DNA of 64,000 nucleotides from CAZCGA01 sp964498075 (GTDB lineage: Bacteria; Desulfobacterota; Binatia; HRBIN30): NCBI GenBank assembly GCA_964498075.1, contig CAZCGA010000010.1:16088-80087 (forward strand). Direction: 5' to 3'. The notes under the pieces were generated by a model. That model did not search any database, had not been told where the DNA came from, and saw nothing but the letters and a program-made list of their open reading frames with translations. Every line of letters starts with the position of its first letter. Within the stretch, counting starts at the first letter, position 1. This document shows, piece by piece, positions 44,282-52,706 of the stretch. Position numbers and translations under genes: made by a program.

Positions 44282-45736
44282 ATGCTCATCCTCGCGCTTG
44301 AGTACCTGACGGGGCGTGCGGTCGCGACGCGCTTCAGCGAGCGCGACGAGCCGGAGTGGCCGCCACACCCGGCACGGTTGTTCTCCGCCATGGTGGCCGC
44401 AATGCATGAGACGGGGAACGATGCCGGCGAACGTGCCACCCTGCAATGGCTAGAACAGCAAGAGCCACCTGCGCTGTCGGTGAGTGTAGCGACACAGCGA
44501 ACAACCGTATCCACCTTTGTGCCCGTCAACGATTCCAACGACCAATTCAAGAGAAAGAAGGATGGCATCCGACTCCTGCAGCAGATTTCCGCGACGTGTG
44601 AGTTGCGACGCGACAGGCAGGTGCGCTCCTTCCCGTCAGTGACACCCGAGAACGCAAGCGTTCACTTTGTGTGGGACCGGGCCGAGCCATCTGAGGGCGT
44701 CCGTGCCGCGCTTTCGGCACTTGCGGCCAAGGTGACCTATCTGGGCCACTCGTCCTCACTAGTGTCGTTGCGGGTTTCCAACGATCGACCGGATGCTGCG
44801 CTGCTCCCAGACGATGCCGGAAGCCTTGCTCTGCGCGTTCCTGGTCCTGGGCAGTTGGAAGCGCTAGAGCGCGCCTTCCAGACTTACGCAAGGTCGGGTC
44901 AGCGGGTTCGTTTGCCCGCTCGTTTCCAGAAGTACCGACGTCAAGACAAGGACGCGCCGATGCCGGCCGACGAAGTGCTTGGTGTCTTCGGAGACCTGAT
45001 CGTGTTTCGGCGCGTCGAGGGACGGGCAGCCCCGCTCACCGCTGCGACAGCGGTTGCAAGTGCGATGAGAAATGCGGCGATGCGGAAGGCTATTCAACCT
45101 GTTCCAGAGGTCCTGAGTGGACACCGGCCCGATGGTACGCCCAGCGAGATTGCTCACGTTGCTTTCGTTGCCCTTGGTGACGTTGGTCACGACCATGCCG
45201 ACGGCCACCTGATGGGTGTGGCGGCAGTGCTTCCGAGGAGCTTGGTCGGCGACGAGCGTCGCGCAGTGCTGCAGGCACTTGGGAGAATTGAGAAACTGAC
45301 AATGGGTTCCCTTGGTGTTTGGGGAATGGAACGCGTAACTACCGAGGTAACGCAACGAGGGCTAACGACCACAACTTGGACGCGGTCCGCGAAACGTTGG
45401 GCAAGCGTCACGCCGGTTGTGCTCGACCGGTTCCCCAGCGAGCGATATGGGGCTGAGGCTGAAGATATCGTGGCGACGTCATGCGAACGCGCCGGACTGC
45501 CCCGGCCGATGGATGTTGTCGTCGCACCCGTATCGCTCATTCAGGGTGTTCCCCCGAGCCGCAGTTTTCAACCCCAACAGAAGCCCGGAATGCCGCGCCG
45601 TCTGCACGTACACGTCGTTCTCACATTTCCGACCGCCGTGCGTGGGCCGGTGTTGATCGGTGCGGGGCGCTACCGTGGCCTAGGCTTGTGCCGGCCATTG
45701 TCTGGCTCGTCCTCCGGCTCCGAACGCCAGCTATGA
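44282..45736 (+). CDS. csb2: Type I-G CRISPR protein Csb2 (Cas5-Cas6 fusion)
   Basis: The 484-residue protein is of the GSU0054/Csb2 family. The N-terminal half begins with the Cas5-like strand LILALEYLTGRAVATRF and the WPPHPARLFSAMVAAM segment. The C-terminal Cas6-like half has HVHVVLTF and ends with the glycine-rich loop GPVLIGAGRYRGLGLC that binds repeat RNA. In type I-G this protein cuts the pre-crRNA and caps the complex. It begins immediately after csb1 and overlaps cas3 by four bases (ATGA). Confidence 0.92.
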   Translation: MLILALEYLTGRAVATRFSERDEPEWPPHPARLFSAMVAAMHETGNDAGERATLQWLEQQEPPALSVSVATQRTTVSTFVPVNDSNDQFKRKKDGIRLLQQISATCELRRDRQVRSFPSVTPENASVHFVWDRAEPSEGVRAALSALAAKVTYLGHSSSLVSLRVSNDRPDAALLPDDAGSLALRVPGPGQLEALERAFQTYARSGQRVRLPARFQKYRRQDKDAPMPADEVLGVFGDLIVFRRVEGRAAPLTAATAVASAMRNAAMRKAIQPVPEVLSGHRPDGTPSEIAHVAFVALGDVGHDHADGHLMGVAAVLPRSLVGDERRAVLQALGRIEKLTMGSLGVWGMERVTTEVTQRGLTTTTWTRSAKRWASVTPVVLDRFPSERYGAEAEDIVATSCERAGLPRPMDVVVAPVSLIQGVPPSRSFQPQQKPGMPRRLHVHVVLTFPTAVRGPVLIGAGRYRGLGLCRPLSGSSSGSERQL

Positions 45737-48711
45737 AGCCCAGCGACTTCGGTCCGTTCTTCCGTCTCGTGTACGGCTACAACCCGTTCCCTTGGCAGGA
45801 GCGCCTAGCGTCGGATGTGATCACTCGCGGAACCTGGCCCTCGGTCCTCGCACTGCCCACGAGCGCCGGAAAGACAGCAGCCATCGACATCGCCGTGTTT
45901 GCCCTGGCCTGTGAAGCGGACCGACCGCTTCAGCAGCGTCATGCCCCTTTACGAATCTTCTTCGTGATCGACCGCCGCATCGTGGTCGACGAGGCATATG
46001 CCCGTGCCCAGTTTCTGGCAGAGAAGCTTCGCGCCGCTCTCAAGGAACCCTCAGGCATCTTGCGCCAAGTGGCTGAGCGCCTGGTCGCACTCGGTGGAAG
46101 CGCCCCACTTCAGGTGTGTGCGATGCGTGGGGGGATGTACCGCGACACCACCTGGGCTCGCTCACCGGCTCAGCCGACCGTTTGTGTCTCAACGGTCGAC
46201 CAAGTGGGCTCGCGCCTTTTGTTCCGGGGATACGGATTGGGTAGCGGCGTGTGCAACACGCGCTCGATCCATGCTGGGCTAACGGGAAGTGATGCGCTCA
46301 TCATTCTGGACGAAGCGCATCTGTCACAGCCGTTTCGCGAGACGCTTGGTGCGCTTGAGCGCTATCGCGCTTGGGCAGAGCGGTCGCTCTCCACACCTTG
46401 GCAAACCGTCCTCATGTCGGCCACCCCCGCACAAGGGGATGGTCTTTTCCGAGACGAAGCTGAGGATCGAGCGCACCCGGTCCTTGGAAAGCGCCTGACA
46501 GCGCGGAAGCGCGCCCGCCTAGTGCCCGTAACGTGCGAGATCGCGAAAGATAAGGACCCTGCTGAACGTAAGCGAGAGCTGGAACAGAAGAACCGCGACG
46601 TGCTTGTTGGCGCGATCTGTACACAGGTCATGCGTCTATGCGAGGACTTGCCCACCGGGAGTGTCGTCGGCATTGTCGTGAATCGCGTCGGCACCGCCCG
46701 GGGGGTATTCGATCGCCTTCGCGAGCAAGCGGATGCCGACACGATCTTGCTCACCGGCCGCACGCGGTCCTACGATCGGGACCGTCTGTTGGACCGGTGG
46801 CTCCCGCGAATGAAAGCAGGCCGTGACCGCACGGTGCAGGCGGAGCGCAGCCTCTTTGTCGTCGCCACGCAATGCATAGAAGTCGGAGCGAACCTTGATT
46901 TCGACGTCTTGGTGACTGAATGCGCCTCTCTGGATGCGCTGCGCCAACGCTTTGGACGACTCGATCGGCTGGGCGAACTTGGGGATTCGCGCGCAGTGAT
47001 CGTTGTTCGCAGCGACCACGCCAAGGCAACCGACGATGCAGTGTACGGATCAGCGCTCGCCGCAACGTGGAAATGGCTGAACGCTCAGGTGACGGTCCAG
47101 GGCCGAGGGAAAAACAAGGAATCGTTCGTTGACCTCGGAGTTGTGGCGAGCGCGGAACGATTGCCGGAAGGCGACGTGCTCGCCAAGCTTTGCTCCCCGG
47201 CGCCCCACGCGCCGGTGATGCTTCCTGCCCATCTCGACATGTGGGTACAGACCAGCCCGGTGCCAGCACCAGATCCGGATGTGGCCCTCTTCCTCCATGG
47301 CCCAACATCGGGACCTCCGGACGTTCAGGTCGTCTGGCGAGGGGACTTGGTGGAGGGTCGAGAAGTAGAGTGGGCAGACGTCGTCGCGCTCGTTCCACCG
47401 TCGTCAGGTGAGGCGATGCCTATACCACTCTATGCCGCACGCGCCTGGCTGGCGAAGCCCGAGGCCACGGACGCGGCGAACCAGATGGCAGATGTCGAGG
47501 GGACGGAGGAGTCCGAGCTTGAGAACACACCCGGCGTCGGCCGGAACGCGCTCCGGTGGAGAGGGCTGGAGCAGAGCGAGATCATCCGCGCCGACGGGTT
47601 GCGCCCTGGTGACACCGTTGTGCTTCCCTCGACGTATGGCGGAGCAGATGAGTTTGGATGGAATCCAACTTCAAGCGCTCTAGTCACAGATATTGGAGAC
47701 GCAGTCTCGATGCGGCAAAGGTCGACTGCCGCACTACGCATCTACCCTACTGTGATTCGCGAATGGCTCCCCAAGCAGCCCGACGGTTCCTCCAACGCAC
47801 TCTCGGCTGCCATTTACCGCCTCATCGACAGTATCGACACGGACGAGGAAGTGGGGGAGTCTGACGTCCTGGTTGCGATCTCCGAGAGTCTGGAGATCGC
47901 CGAGTCCGTGCGCCAGGCGGCGACGGTATTGGCCGCTGATCGCCGCTGTCGGCGCATGATCTACCCAGACAGAAAAGGGCTTGCTTTCACAGCCAGTCGT
48001 CGGTTGCCATTGGCGGCGAGGGCGCTGGTTGATGCCGAGCTAGTTGCCCAGTTCACGGACGAAGACGATGCCTCCTGCATGACCCGCAAGGTTACGCTGA
48101 GCGAGCATAGTTGCGGCGTAGTATCGTTCGCCCGGCAGTTCGCTACGGCGTGCCGATTACCCAACGACCTCATCGACGATCTTGCGCTTGCGGCCTGGCT
48201 GCACGATGTTGGCAAGGCCGACCCTCGCTTTCAGGTAATGCTCCACGGTGGAGACGAAGTGGCCGCAGCGGTAGCTGGCGAGCCAGTTGCGAAGTCCGGC
48301 ATGAATCCGCGCAACCGCGGAGCATACAGACTCGCACGCGAGCGCTCGTGCTACCCCGACGGCGGGCGGCATGAATGCCAATCGCTTGCGCTCGTTGCCG
48401 CAAACGACGAAGCGCTTGCCAGCGCGCATGACCGGGACCTCGTCCTCCACCTCGTGGGCAGCCATCACGGCTGCGGACGCCCGTTCATGCCGGTGGTCAA
48501 CGACCTATCTCCGGTCGATGTGTCGGTCCGGCATGGCGATATCCAGCTAGCGGCGAGCAGTGCTCACCGGTTGGAGCGGTTGGATTCGGGCGTGTCGGAT
48601 CGATTCTGGCGGCTCGTCCGCCGATACGGCTGGTATGGCCTCGCGCATCTCGAAGCGATTCTCCGCTTGGCCGACCATCGACGGTCAGAGCAAGAGGAGG
48701 AGCCACCATGA
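45733..48711 (+). CDS. cas3: Type I-G Cas3 helicase-nuclease with C-terminal HD domain
   Basis: The 992-residue protein starts MKPSDFGPFFRLVYG, with ATG overlapping the csb2 stop. It has the helicase motifs I (LPTSAGKTA), II (LDEAH), III (SATP) and VI (QRFGRLDRLG) in the first half. An HD nuclease domain lies near the C-terminus (SEHSCGVVSFARQFA, then LAAWLHDVGKADPRF, and HLVGSHHGCGRP). The helicase-then-HD order is reversed relative to most type I Cas3 proteins and is typical of type I-G. It would unwind and cut target DNA after recognition. All motifs look intact. Confidence 0.93.
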   Translation: MKPSDFGPFFRLVYGYNPFPWQERLASDVITRGTWPSVLALPTSAGKTAAIDIAVFALACEADRPLQQRHAPLRIFFVIDRRIVVDEAYARAQFLAEKLRAALKEPSGILRQVAERLVALGGSAPLQVCAMRGGMYRDTTWARSPAQPTVCVSTVDQVGSRLLFRGYGLGSGVCNTRSIHAGLTGSDALIILDEAHLSQPFRETLGALERYRAWAERSLSTPWQTVLMSATPAQGDGLFRDEAEDRAHPVLGKRLTARKRARLVPVTCEIAKDKDPAERKRELEQKNRDVLVGAICTQVMRLCEDLPTGSVVGIVVNRVGTARGVFDRLREQADADTILLTGRTRSYDRDRLLDRWLPRMKAGRDRTVQAERSLFVVATQCIEVGANLDFDVLVTECASLDALRQRFGRLDRLGELGDSRAVIVVRSDHAKATDDAVYGSALAATWKWLNAQVTVQGRGKNKESFVDLGVVASAERLPEGDVLAKLCSPAPHAPVMLPAHLDMWVQTSPVPAPDPDVALFLHGPTSGPPDVQVVWRGDLVEGREVEWADVVALVPPSSGEAMPIPLYAARAWLAKPEATDAANQMADVEGTEESELENTPGVGRNALRWRGLEQSEIIRADGLRPGDTVVLPSTYGGADEFGWNPTSSALVTDIGDAVSMRQRSTAALRIYPTVIREWLPKQPDGSSNALSAAIYRLIDSIDTDEEVGESDVLVAISESLEIAESVRQAATVLAADRRCRRMIYPDRKGLAFTASRRLPLAARALVDAELVAQFTDEDDASCMTRKVTLSEHSCGVVSFARQFATACRLPNDLIDDLALAAWLHDVGKADPRFQVMLHGGDEVAAAVAGEPVAKSGMNPRNRGAYRLARERSCYPDGGRHECQSLALVAANDEALASAHDRDLVLHLVGSHHGCGRPFMPVVNDLSPVDVSVRHGDIQLAASSAHRLERLDSGVSDRFWRLVRRYGWYGLAHLEAILRLADHRRSEQEEEPP

Positions 48712-49640
48712 ACCCCTTGGTGCTATCCGGCTTGAACGGAGGCGAGCCACTTGGTTTCCTTGCGGCACTAGGCACTCTTCGCCTCCTGGGTTCGAAGCGA
48801 CCCGAACTCAAGCTGTCGTGGTGTTGGGAAGGCACATGGCAACCAGCCCTCACCGCCGGCTGTCTCTTAGACAAGAAAGGCGTCGCCACCGATCTCGTCG
48901 AAGCAATGCAGCAGACCCGGCGGCTGCATCTGACATTGGGTCCGACCATAAAGGTCGACCCGGCGGCGTTCCGCGAGTTTGCCATGTGGGCCCAGGCGTG
49001 GGCGATAGCGCGCACCGATCGCGAATGGGCTGACTATTGTGTTGCCTTCGGCTCTGAGTGCGCAACTGCTCGCTCGACCGGTGACGTGAAGCCGACGGCG
49101 CTCGACATGACTTCCGGCCAACAAAATTTCCTTGAGAAAGCGGGCCGGCTGACGGCAGAATTTGGCGGTATGGCAGCGAGCCAGGAGACCCGGCCCCCTA
49201 TTGAGAAGATCGAGGAGACGCTCTTTGGTCCGTGGCAGTACAGAGACGTTCAGCACAGTCTCGGGTGGGACGCGGGCGCCGAGCGTCTATATGCACTCCG
49301 TGCGCGCGATCCATCCCCCGAAAAGATGTGCACGGTTTCCGGAGCTGTCCGTCTGGCGTTTGAAGCATTGCCGTTGTTCCCAACTGCGCCGATAGGGAAA
49401 CGACTTGAGACACGTGGATTTGCAAGAGTGAACGGCGCGACGTTCTTTACGTGGCCGCTCTGGACCACTCCCATCGGCCTCGCGACAGTTGCCTCCGTTC
49501 TCGCGCTCCCTGAACTCACGCTGCCCCAGCCAAGTACGTCGCTTCGAGCGCGTGGCATAGCCTGCGTCTGTCGTGCCCGGCGAGGCGAGCTAGGCTCAAA
49601 AGGGTACGCGATATTTCGCGCCACAGAGGTTTGCTGGTAG
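48708..49640 (+). CDS. Csb3 / Cas3-extension-family type I-G protein
   Basis: The 310-residue protein begins MNPLVLSGLNGGEPLGFLAA then LGTLRLLG. This pattern is shared by the small type I-G proteins annotated as Csb3 or Cas3-extension and, more distantly, by the Cas8-like Csx17 entry motif. The start overlaps the cas3 stop by four bases. It is less than half the size of Csx17, and no larger Cas8 candidate is in the locus. Whether it supplies the large-subunit role (PAM recognition, Cas3 recruitment) is open. A hydrophobic TFFTWPLWTTPIGL segment lies near residue 245. Confidence 0.7.
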   Translation: MNPLVLSGLNGGEPLGFLAALGTLRLLGSKRPELKLSWCWEGTWQPALTAGCLLDKKGVATDLVEAMQQTRRLHLTLGPTIKVDPAAFREFAMWAQAWAIARTDREWADYCVAFGSECATARSTGDVKPTALDMTSGQQNFLEKAGRLTAEFGGMAASQETRPPIEKIEETLFGPWQYRDVQHSLGWDAGAERLYALRARDPSPEKMCTVSGAVRLAFEALPLFPTAPIGKRLETRGFARVNGATFFTWPLWTTPIGLATVASVLALPELTLPQPSTSLRARGIACVCRARRGELGSKGYAIFRATEVCW

Positions 49641-49679
49641 GTGCCATGTACCCGGCGGCAACTCCGGCATCATCGGCCA

Positions 49680-49712
49680 CTCCGCCCACTTCGGCCTCGG
49701 GCAGTTCAGACC
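49680..49712 (+). repeat. Module-border repeat, copy 1
   Basis: It includes CCCACTTCGGCCTCGGGCAG followed by TTCAGACC. The core also occurs near 50390, 51298 and 51432. This copy lies between the csb3-like gene and the first toxin-antitoxin pair and is followed by 7-bp-periodic GATTGA/CATTGA DNA. Confidence 0.65.
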
Positions 49713-49786
49713 GATTGACGATTGAACCATTGGGTCATTGCCGATTGAGCCATTGAGTGAGCATGAATGATCGCAGGGCGTGAACG

Positions 49787-50116
49787 GTGCCCATCGTAAC
49801 CGCGAGAGCAATTCGATCGCTCGCCCGCGCCGGGCGCTACGCCTTGTCACTGCACGCTGAGCGTGAGCGCCAAGCCGATCGCATCACCATGGCTGAGCTC
49901 GAAACCGCGCTGTCGGCGGCCGAGATCATCGAGCGCTATCCGGACGATCCCCGTGGGCCGAGCTGCCTTGTGCTCGGTTACGCTGGGCGACGGCCGCTCC
50001 ATGCTGTGTGCGCCGTGAAAGACCAGCCGCGTGAAATCCTGCTGATCACCGTGTATGATCCGCGCCGGCAGCCGGAGCGATGGTCGGTGGACTTCCGCGC
50101 GAGGAGAAAGACATGA
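49787..50116 (+). CDS. DUF4258 protein, probable toxin of a YgiT-type TA pair
   Basis: The 109-residue protein has a GTG start. Features are SLHAERERQADRITMAELET near the start, then the strand CLVLGYAGRRPLHAVCAV and ILLITVYDPRRQPERW. This fits DUF4258, a RelE/MqsR-like fold used by type II toxins. Its stop overlaps the start of a YgiT-type zinc-finger gene (ATGA), the standard arrangement for this pair. Whether it is an RNase has not been shown by the sequence alone. Confidence 0.75.
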   Translation: MPIVTARAIRSLARAGRYALSLHAERERQADRITMAELETALSAAEIIERYPDDPRGPSCLVLGYAGRRPLHAVCAVKDQPREILLITVYDPRRQPERWSVDFRARRKT

Positions 50117-50361
50117 AGCGTCGCTACAACCGATGCCACTTCTGCGGCGGCCGCGTGACCGAACGCGCGGTGGTCGTGGACTATCGCTGGGGCGACGACC
50201 TGCTCGCCATCATCGAGAACGTCCCCGCCGGCGTGTGCGAAGTCTGCGGCGAACGCTACTTCAAAGCCGGCGTCGTGAAGGCGCTGGAACGTACCGCGCA
50301 CGCCCGCACCAGGGCCCGCAACACCGTGACCGTTCCGGTGCGTCAGCTGAAAGTTGCGTGA
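50113..50361 (+). CDS. YgiT-type zinc-finger antitoxin
   Basis: The 82-residue protein has two CxxC pairs (CHFCGG near residue 8 and CEVCGERYF near residue 47) that would bind zinc, as in the N-terminal domain of MqsA. A basic C-terminal tail follows without a helix-turn-helix. It lies directly after the DUF4258 gene with a four-base overlap and a GGAGAAAG ribosome binding site. The pair resembles mqsRA-like modules, but this antitoxin lacks the MqsA DNA-binding domain, so how it is autoregulated is unclear. Confidence 0.75.
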   Translation: MKRRYNRCHFCGGRVTERAVVVDYRWGDDLLAIIENVPAGVCEVCGERYFKAGVVKALERTAHARTRARNTVTVPVRQLKVA

Positions 50362-50382
50362 CTTCTTTGATCGCTCGCTCTC

Positions 50383-50460
50383 GGCCACTCCGCACTCGGG
50401 CAGTTCAGACCGGCAGACGATGAGCGATGAGAGATGAACGATTAAGGATGAGGGATGAGG
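50383..50460 (+). repeat. Module-border repeat, copy 2, with 7-bp microsatellite
   Basis: The core GCACTCGGGCAGTTCAGACC is a shortened form of copy 1. It is followed by degenerate 7-base units of the GATGAGN/GATGAAN type. It lies between the YgiT gene and the HigBA module. Confidence 0.6.
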
Positions 50461-50554
50461 GCGAACGATCGGGGATCAATGACGACGGACTCGGCAAAGC
50501 TCAGTGCCTTGCGACGGCGGAGATGCAGACTCTGGGACAATGGGCGTTGCTAGA

Positions 50555-50570
50555 ACACCAATATTGGTGT
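50555..50570. promoter_or_regulatory. Palindromic operator of the HigBA module
   Basis: ACACCAATATTGGTGT is a perfect 16-base palindrome ending nine bases before the toxin start codon. The placement fits autoregulation by the XRE antitoxin. Confidence 0.65.
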
Positions 50571-50579
50571 AGCTCGTAG

Positions 50580-50933
50580 ATGGACTTCGCGATCGAGTTC
50601 TATGAGACGGCCAAGGGTGACAAGCCCGTCGAAGAGTTCCTCGATGCCCTCAAGGCGTCTGACCCGGACGTCCACGCGCGTGTGCTCGCCGGTCTGGCCC
50701 GGCTGCGCGAGCGCCGCAATCACCGCGAGCCGCTCTGCAAGGCCATCGGTCAGGGGCTTCTCGAATTGCGCGTCATCAGCCGTCTCAATGCCCGCGTGCT
50801 GTGGTTCTTCCAACGTGGCCAGCGCATCATCGTGGTGCACGGTGTGCGCCACAAGGGTCAGAAGCTGCCACCGGAAGCCCTGCGCATTGCGTTGGCGCGC
50901 AAAACCGACTGGGAACGGAGACAGGGTCGATGA
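50580..50933 (+). CDS. HigB/RelE-type toxin (phage Gp49-like)
   Basis: The 117-residue protein has the family features EFYETAKGDKPVEEFLDAL, LARLRERRNHREPLCKAIGQ, the strand LLELRVISRLNARVLWFF and IIVVHGVRHKGQKLP. These mark the HigB/Gp49 branch of RelE-fold mRNA interferases. The toxin gene comes first and overlaps the antitoxin by four bases (ATGA), as usual for higBA. A perfect palindrome sits just upstream. Confidence 0.85.
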   Translation: MDFAIEFYETAKGDKPVEEFLDALKASDPDVHARVLAGLARLRERRNHREPLCKAIGQGLLELRVISRLNARVLWFFQRGQRIIVVHGVRHKGQKLPPEALRIALARKTDWERRQGR

Positions 50934-51277
50934 AGAAGCCGACAAACTTTGATCGTTACCTCGATCGCCAGCTGCACGACCCGGCGTTCGCCCGCCGCTA
51001 TCGGCAGGCCGAGGAGGAGTGGAACGTGGCGCTCCAGCTGGCGGCGTTGCGCCAGGCGCGCAGTCTCACGCAGCGCGATGTGGCGCGCTTGGTGGGCACG
51101 ACACAGCAGCAGATCAGCCGAATGGAGTCAGCCGAGTATCAGGGCCATTCACTCTCCATGCTGCGGAAGGTGGTTGCCGCCCTCGGCGGCTCCGTCCGTC
51201 TGCGCATCGAACCTACGCGCGGCGCGCTCCATCCGTCACCCGCACCGACGCCCCGACGCGCGCGTCGTGCTGCCTGA
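50930..51277 (+). CDS. HigA-type XRE antitoxin
   Basis: The 115-residue protein has a helix-turn-helix of the XRE type (LTQRDVARLVGTTQQQISRM) and SLSMLRKVVAALGG after it, typical of HigA-like antitoxins that both bind the toxin and repress the operon. The C-terminal tail is Arg/Pro-rich and probably disordered. It overlaps the toxin gene by four bases. Confidence 0.85.
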   Translation: MKKPTNFDRYLDRQLHDPAFARRYRQAEEEWNVALQLAALRQARSLTQRDVARLVGTTQQQISRMESAEYQGHSLSMLRKVVAALGGSVRLRIEPTRGALHPSPAPTPRRARRAA

Positions 51278-51281
51278 CTCG

Positions 51282-51560
51282 CCCTCGGGCACTCCTGCCA
51301 CTTCGGCCTCGGGCAGTTCGGCTGACTGGGAGGATGAGCGATGAACGATGAAGGATGAACGATCAACACGCGACGATTCCGTGGGCAACCCTCATCCCTC
51401 ATCGCTCATCTTTCATCGCTCCGTTCTTCACCCGCCCACTTCGGCCTCGGGCAGCTCAAACCACTGGGAGGATGAGGGATGAACCATCAAGGGATGAGGG
51501 ATGAGCGGCAAGCGGCCCGCGATCAAGAATGAGGGATGACGGATGAACGTCCCGCATCGT
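51282..51560 (+). repeat. Module-border repeat, copies 3 and 4, with inverted 7-bp microsatellites
   Basis: Two copies of the core (CCACTTCGGCCTCGGGCAG, near 51302 and 51432) lie in this 280-base gene-free gap. Each is followed by GATGAGN/GATGAAN heptamers, and the complement (CATCCCTCATCGCTC) occurs between them, so the region could form a long imperfect hairpin. No coding feature is seen. Confidence 0.65.
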
Positions 51561-51612
51561 TCATTGCCCATCTTCATCGCCTCGTCGCGCTTGCGAGCGC
51601 CTGCCGACTGAG

Positions 51613-51629
51613 GTAGTGACTGTCACTAC
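51613..51629. promoter_or_regulatory. Palindromic operator of the Phd/VapC module
   Basis: GTAGTGAC-T-GTCACTAC is a perfect 8-bp inverted repeat with one central base, ending 13 bases before the antitoxin ATG. It is the expected type of site for a Phd/YefM-like repressor. Confidence 0.65.
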
Positions 51630-51642
51630 ATCGGAGGTCTCG

Positions 51643-51921
51643 ATGCAACTCGGGCTGCGTGAAGCCAACCAGCATTTCTCCAAAGCCATCAAGGCGGTGA
51701 AGGCGGGCCAAGAGGTCATCCTCACCGAACGCGGCAAGCCGATCGCGGTGATCAAGCCCCTGCCGGCGGCCGACGACCTCGACGCGAAACTGGATCGCCT
51801 CGCGGCCGCAGGCGTGCTCCAACGTGCCACCAAACGCGGGCCGATGCCTCCATTCAAACCGCGGCGGATCAAAGGGCCCCCGCTGTCGCAGACGATCAGC
51901 GAAGAACGCGATGAGCGGTGA
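51643..51921 (+). CDS. Phd/YefM-family antitoxin
   Basis: The 92-residue protein begins MQLGLREANQHFSKAIKAVK then AGQEVILTERGKPIAVIKPL, the canonical Phd/YefM DNA-binding start. The C-terminal part (RRIKGPPLSQTISEERDER) would wrap around the toxin. The ATG at 51643 follows TCGGAGGTC; an in-frame GTG at 51616 lies inside the operator and is less likely. It overlaps the toxin gene by 11 bases. Confidence 0.85.
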   Translation: MQLGLREANQHFSKAIKAVKAGQEVILTERGKPIAVIKPLPAADDLDAKLDRLAAAGVLQRATKRGPMPPFKPRRIKGPPLSQTISEERDER

Positions 51922-52357
51922 CCCCCGCCCCCCGGCCTACTTCGACAGCAGCGCGCTGGTCAAACGCTACGTCGCTGAGCCCGGCTCCGCGGCCGCTCGT
52001 GGATTCCTCATGGAGTATCGCGTCTTCTCCTCACGACTGGCGCCTCTCGAAATCACTGCGGCGGTTCGCCGGCGCCACCACGAGCGGCGCATATCGAGGG
52101 TCCAGTTTGCGGACATCCTTCAAGCCGTGCGCGACGATCAGTTGTATTGGGAGCTCGCCGATCTCGACCGAGGGATTCTCCGCTATGCCGAGGAACTGCT
52201 CCGATCGGCGAGCGTCCGCACGCTCGACGCCCTCCACGTCGGCTCGGCCTCTTCAACCCAAACGGCACTGGGCGTGGATCTTCCATTCGTGACTGCCGAC
52301 GCGCGCCAGCGCGATGTTGCGCGGCAGGTAGGGCTGAAGGTGACGTGGGTCGAGTAA
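51911..52357 (+). CDS. vapC: VapC-family PIN-domain toxin
   Basis: The 148-residue PIN-domain ribonuclease has the first catalytic Asp in YFDSSALVKRYVAEPGS, a conserved Glu in LAPLEITAAVRRR, and later acidic residues in RTLDALHV and FVTADARQ, which make the metal site. It would cleave tRNA or other RNA. It is paired with the Phd-like antitoxin and ends four bases before cas2. Confidence 0.85.
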   Translation: MSGDPRPPAYFDSSALVKRYVAEPGSAAARGFLMEYRVFSSRLAPLEITAAVRRRHHERRISRVQFADILQAVRDDQLYWELADLDRGILRYAEELLRSASVRTLDALHVGSASSTQTALGVDLPFVTADARQRDVARQVGLKVTWVE

Positions 52358-52360
52358 GCC

Positions 52361-52666
52361 ATGCCCCGCAACACTTACCTCGTCTGCTACGACATCTCCG
52401 ACGACAAACGCCTGAGGACGGTCTACAAGAACATGCGCGACTTCGGCGATCACCTGCAGTACTCGATCTTCGAGTGCCAGTTCACACCGACCGATCTGGT
52501 GCGCTGCCGCCACGTGCTCAGCGAGATCATCGATCATCGCGAGGATCAGGTCCTGTTCGTCGACCTCGGCCCCGTCGAGGGCCGCGGCGATCGCGTCATC
52601 ACCGCGCTGGGACGCGCCTACTCGGTAATCGATAGCCCGTGCATCGTCGTGGATGGCGAATCGTGA
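52361..52666 (+). CDS. cas2: CRISPR adaptation protein Cas2
   Basis: The 101-residue protein has the Cas2 start MPRNTYLVCYDISDDKRLR with the conserved Asp, the following helix and VYKNMRDFGDHLQYSIFECQ, the characteristic strand pair. It begins 3 bases after the vapC stop. A 9-bp and an 8-bp hairpin separate it from the cas4-cas1 gene. Confidence 0.93.
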   Translation: MPRNTYLVCYDISDDKRLRTVYKNMRDFGDHLQYSIFECQFTPTDLVRCRHVLSEIIDHREDQVLFVDLGPVEGRGDRVITALGRAYSVIDSPCIVVDGES

Positions 52667-52706
52667 GTCGGGCTCGTGAATCGTGCGTGGGAGAATAGGC
52701 CCTGGT

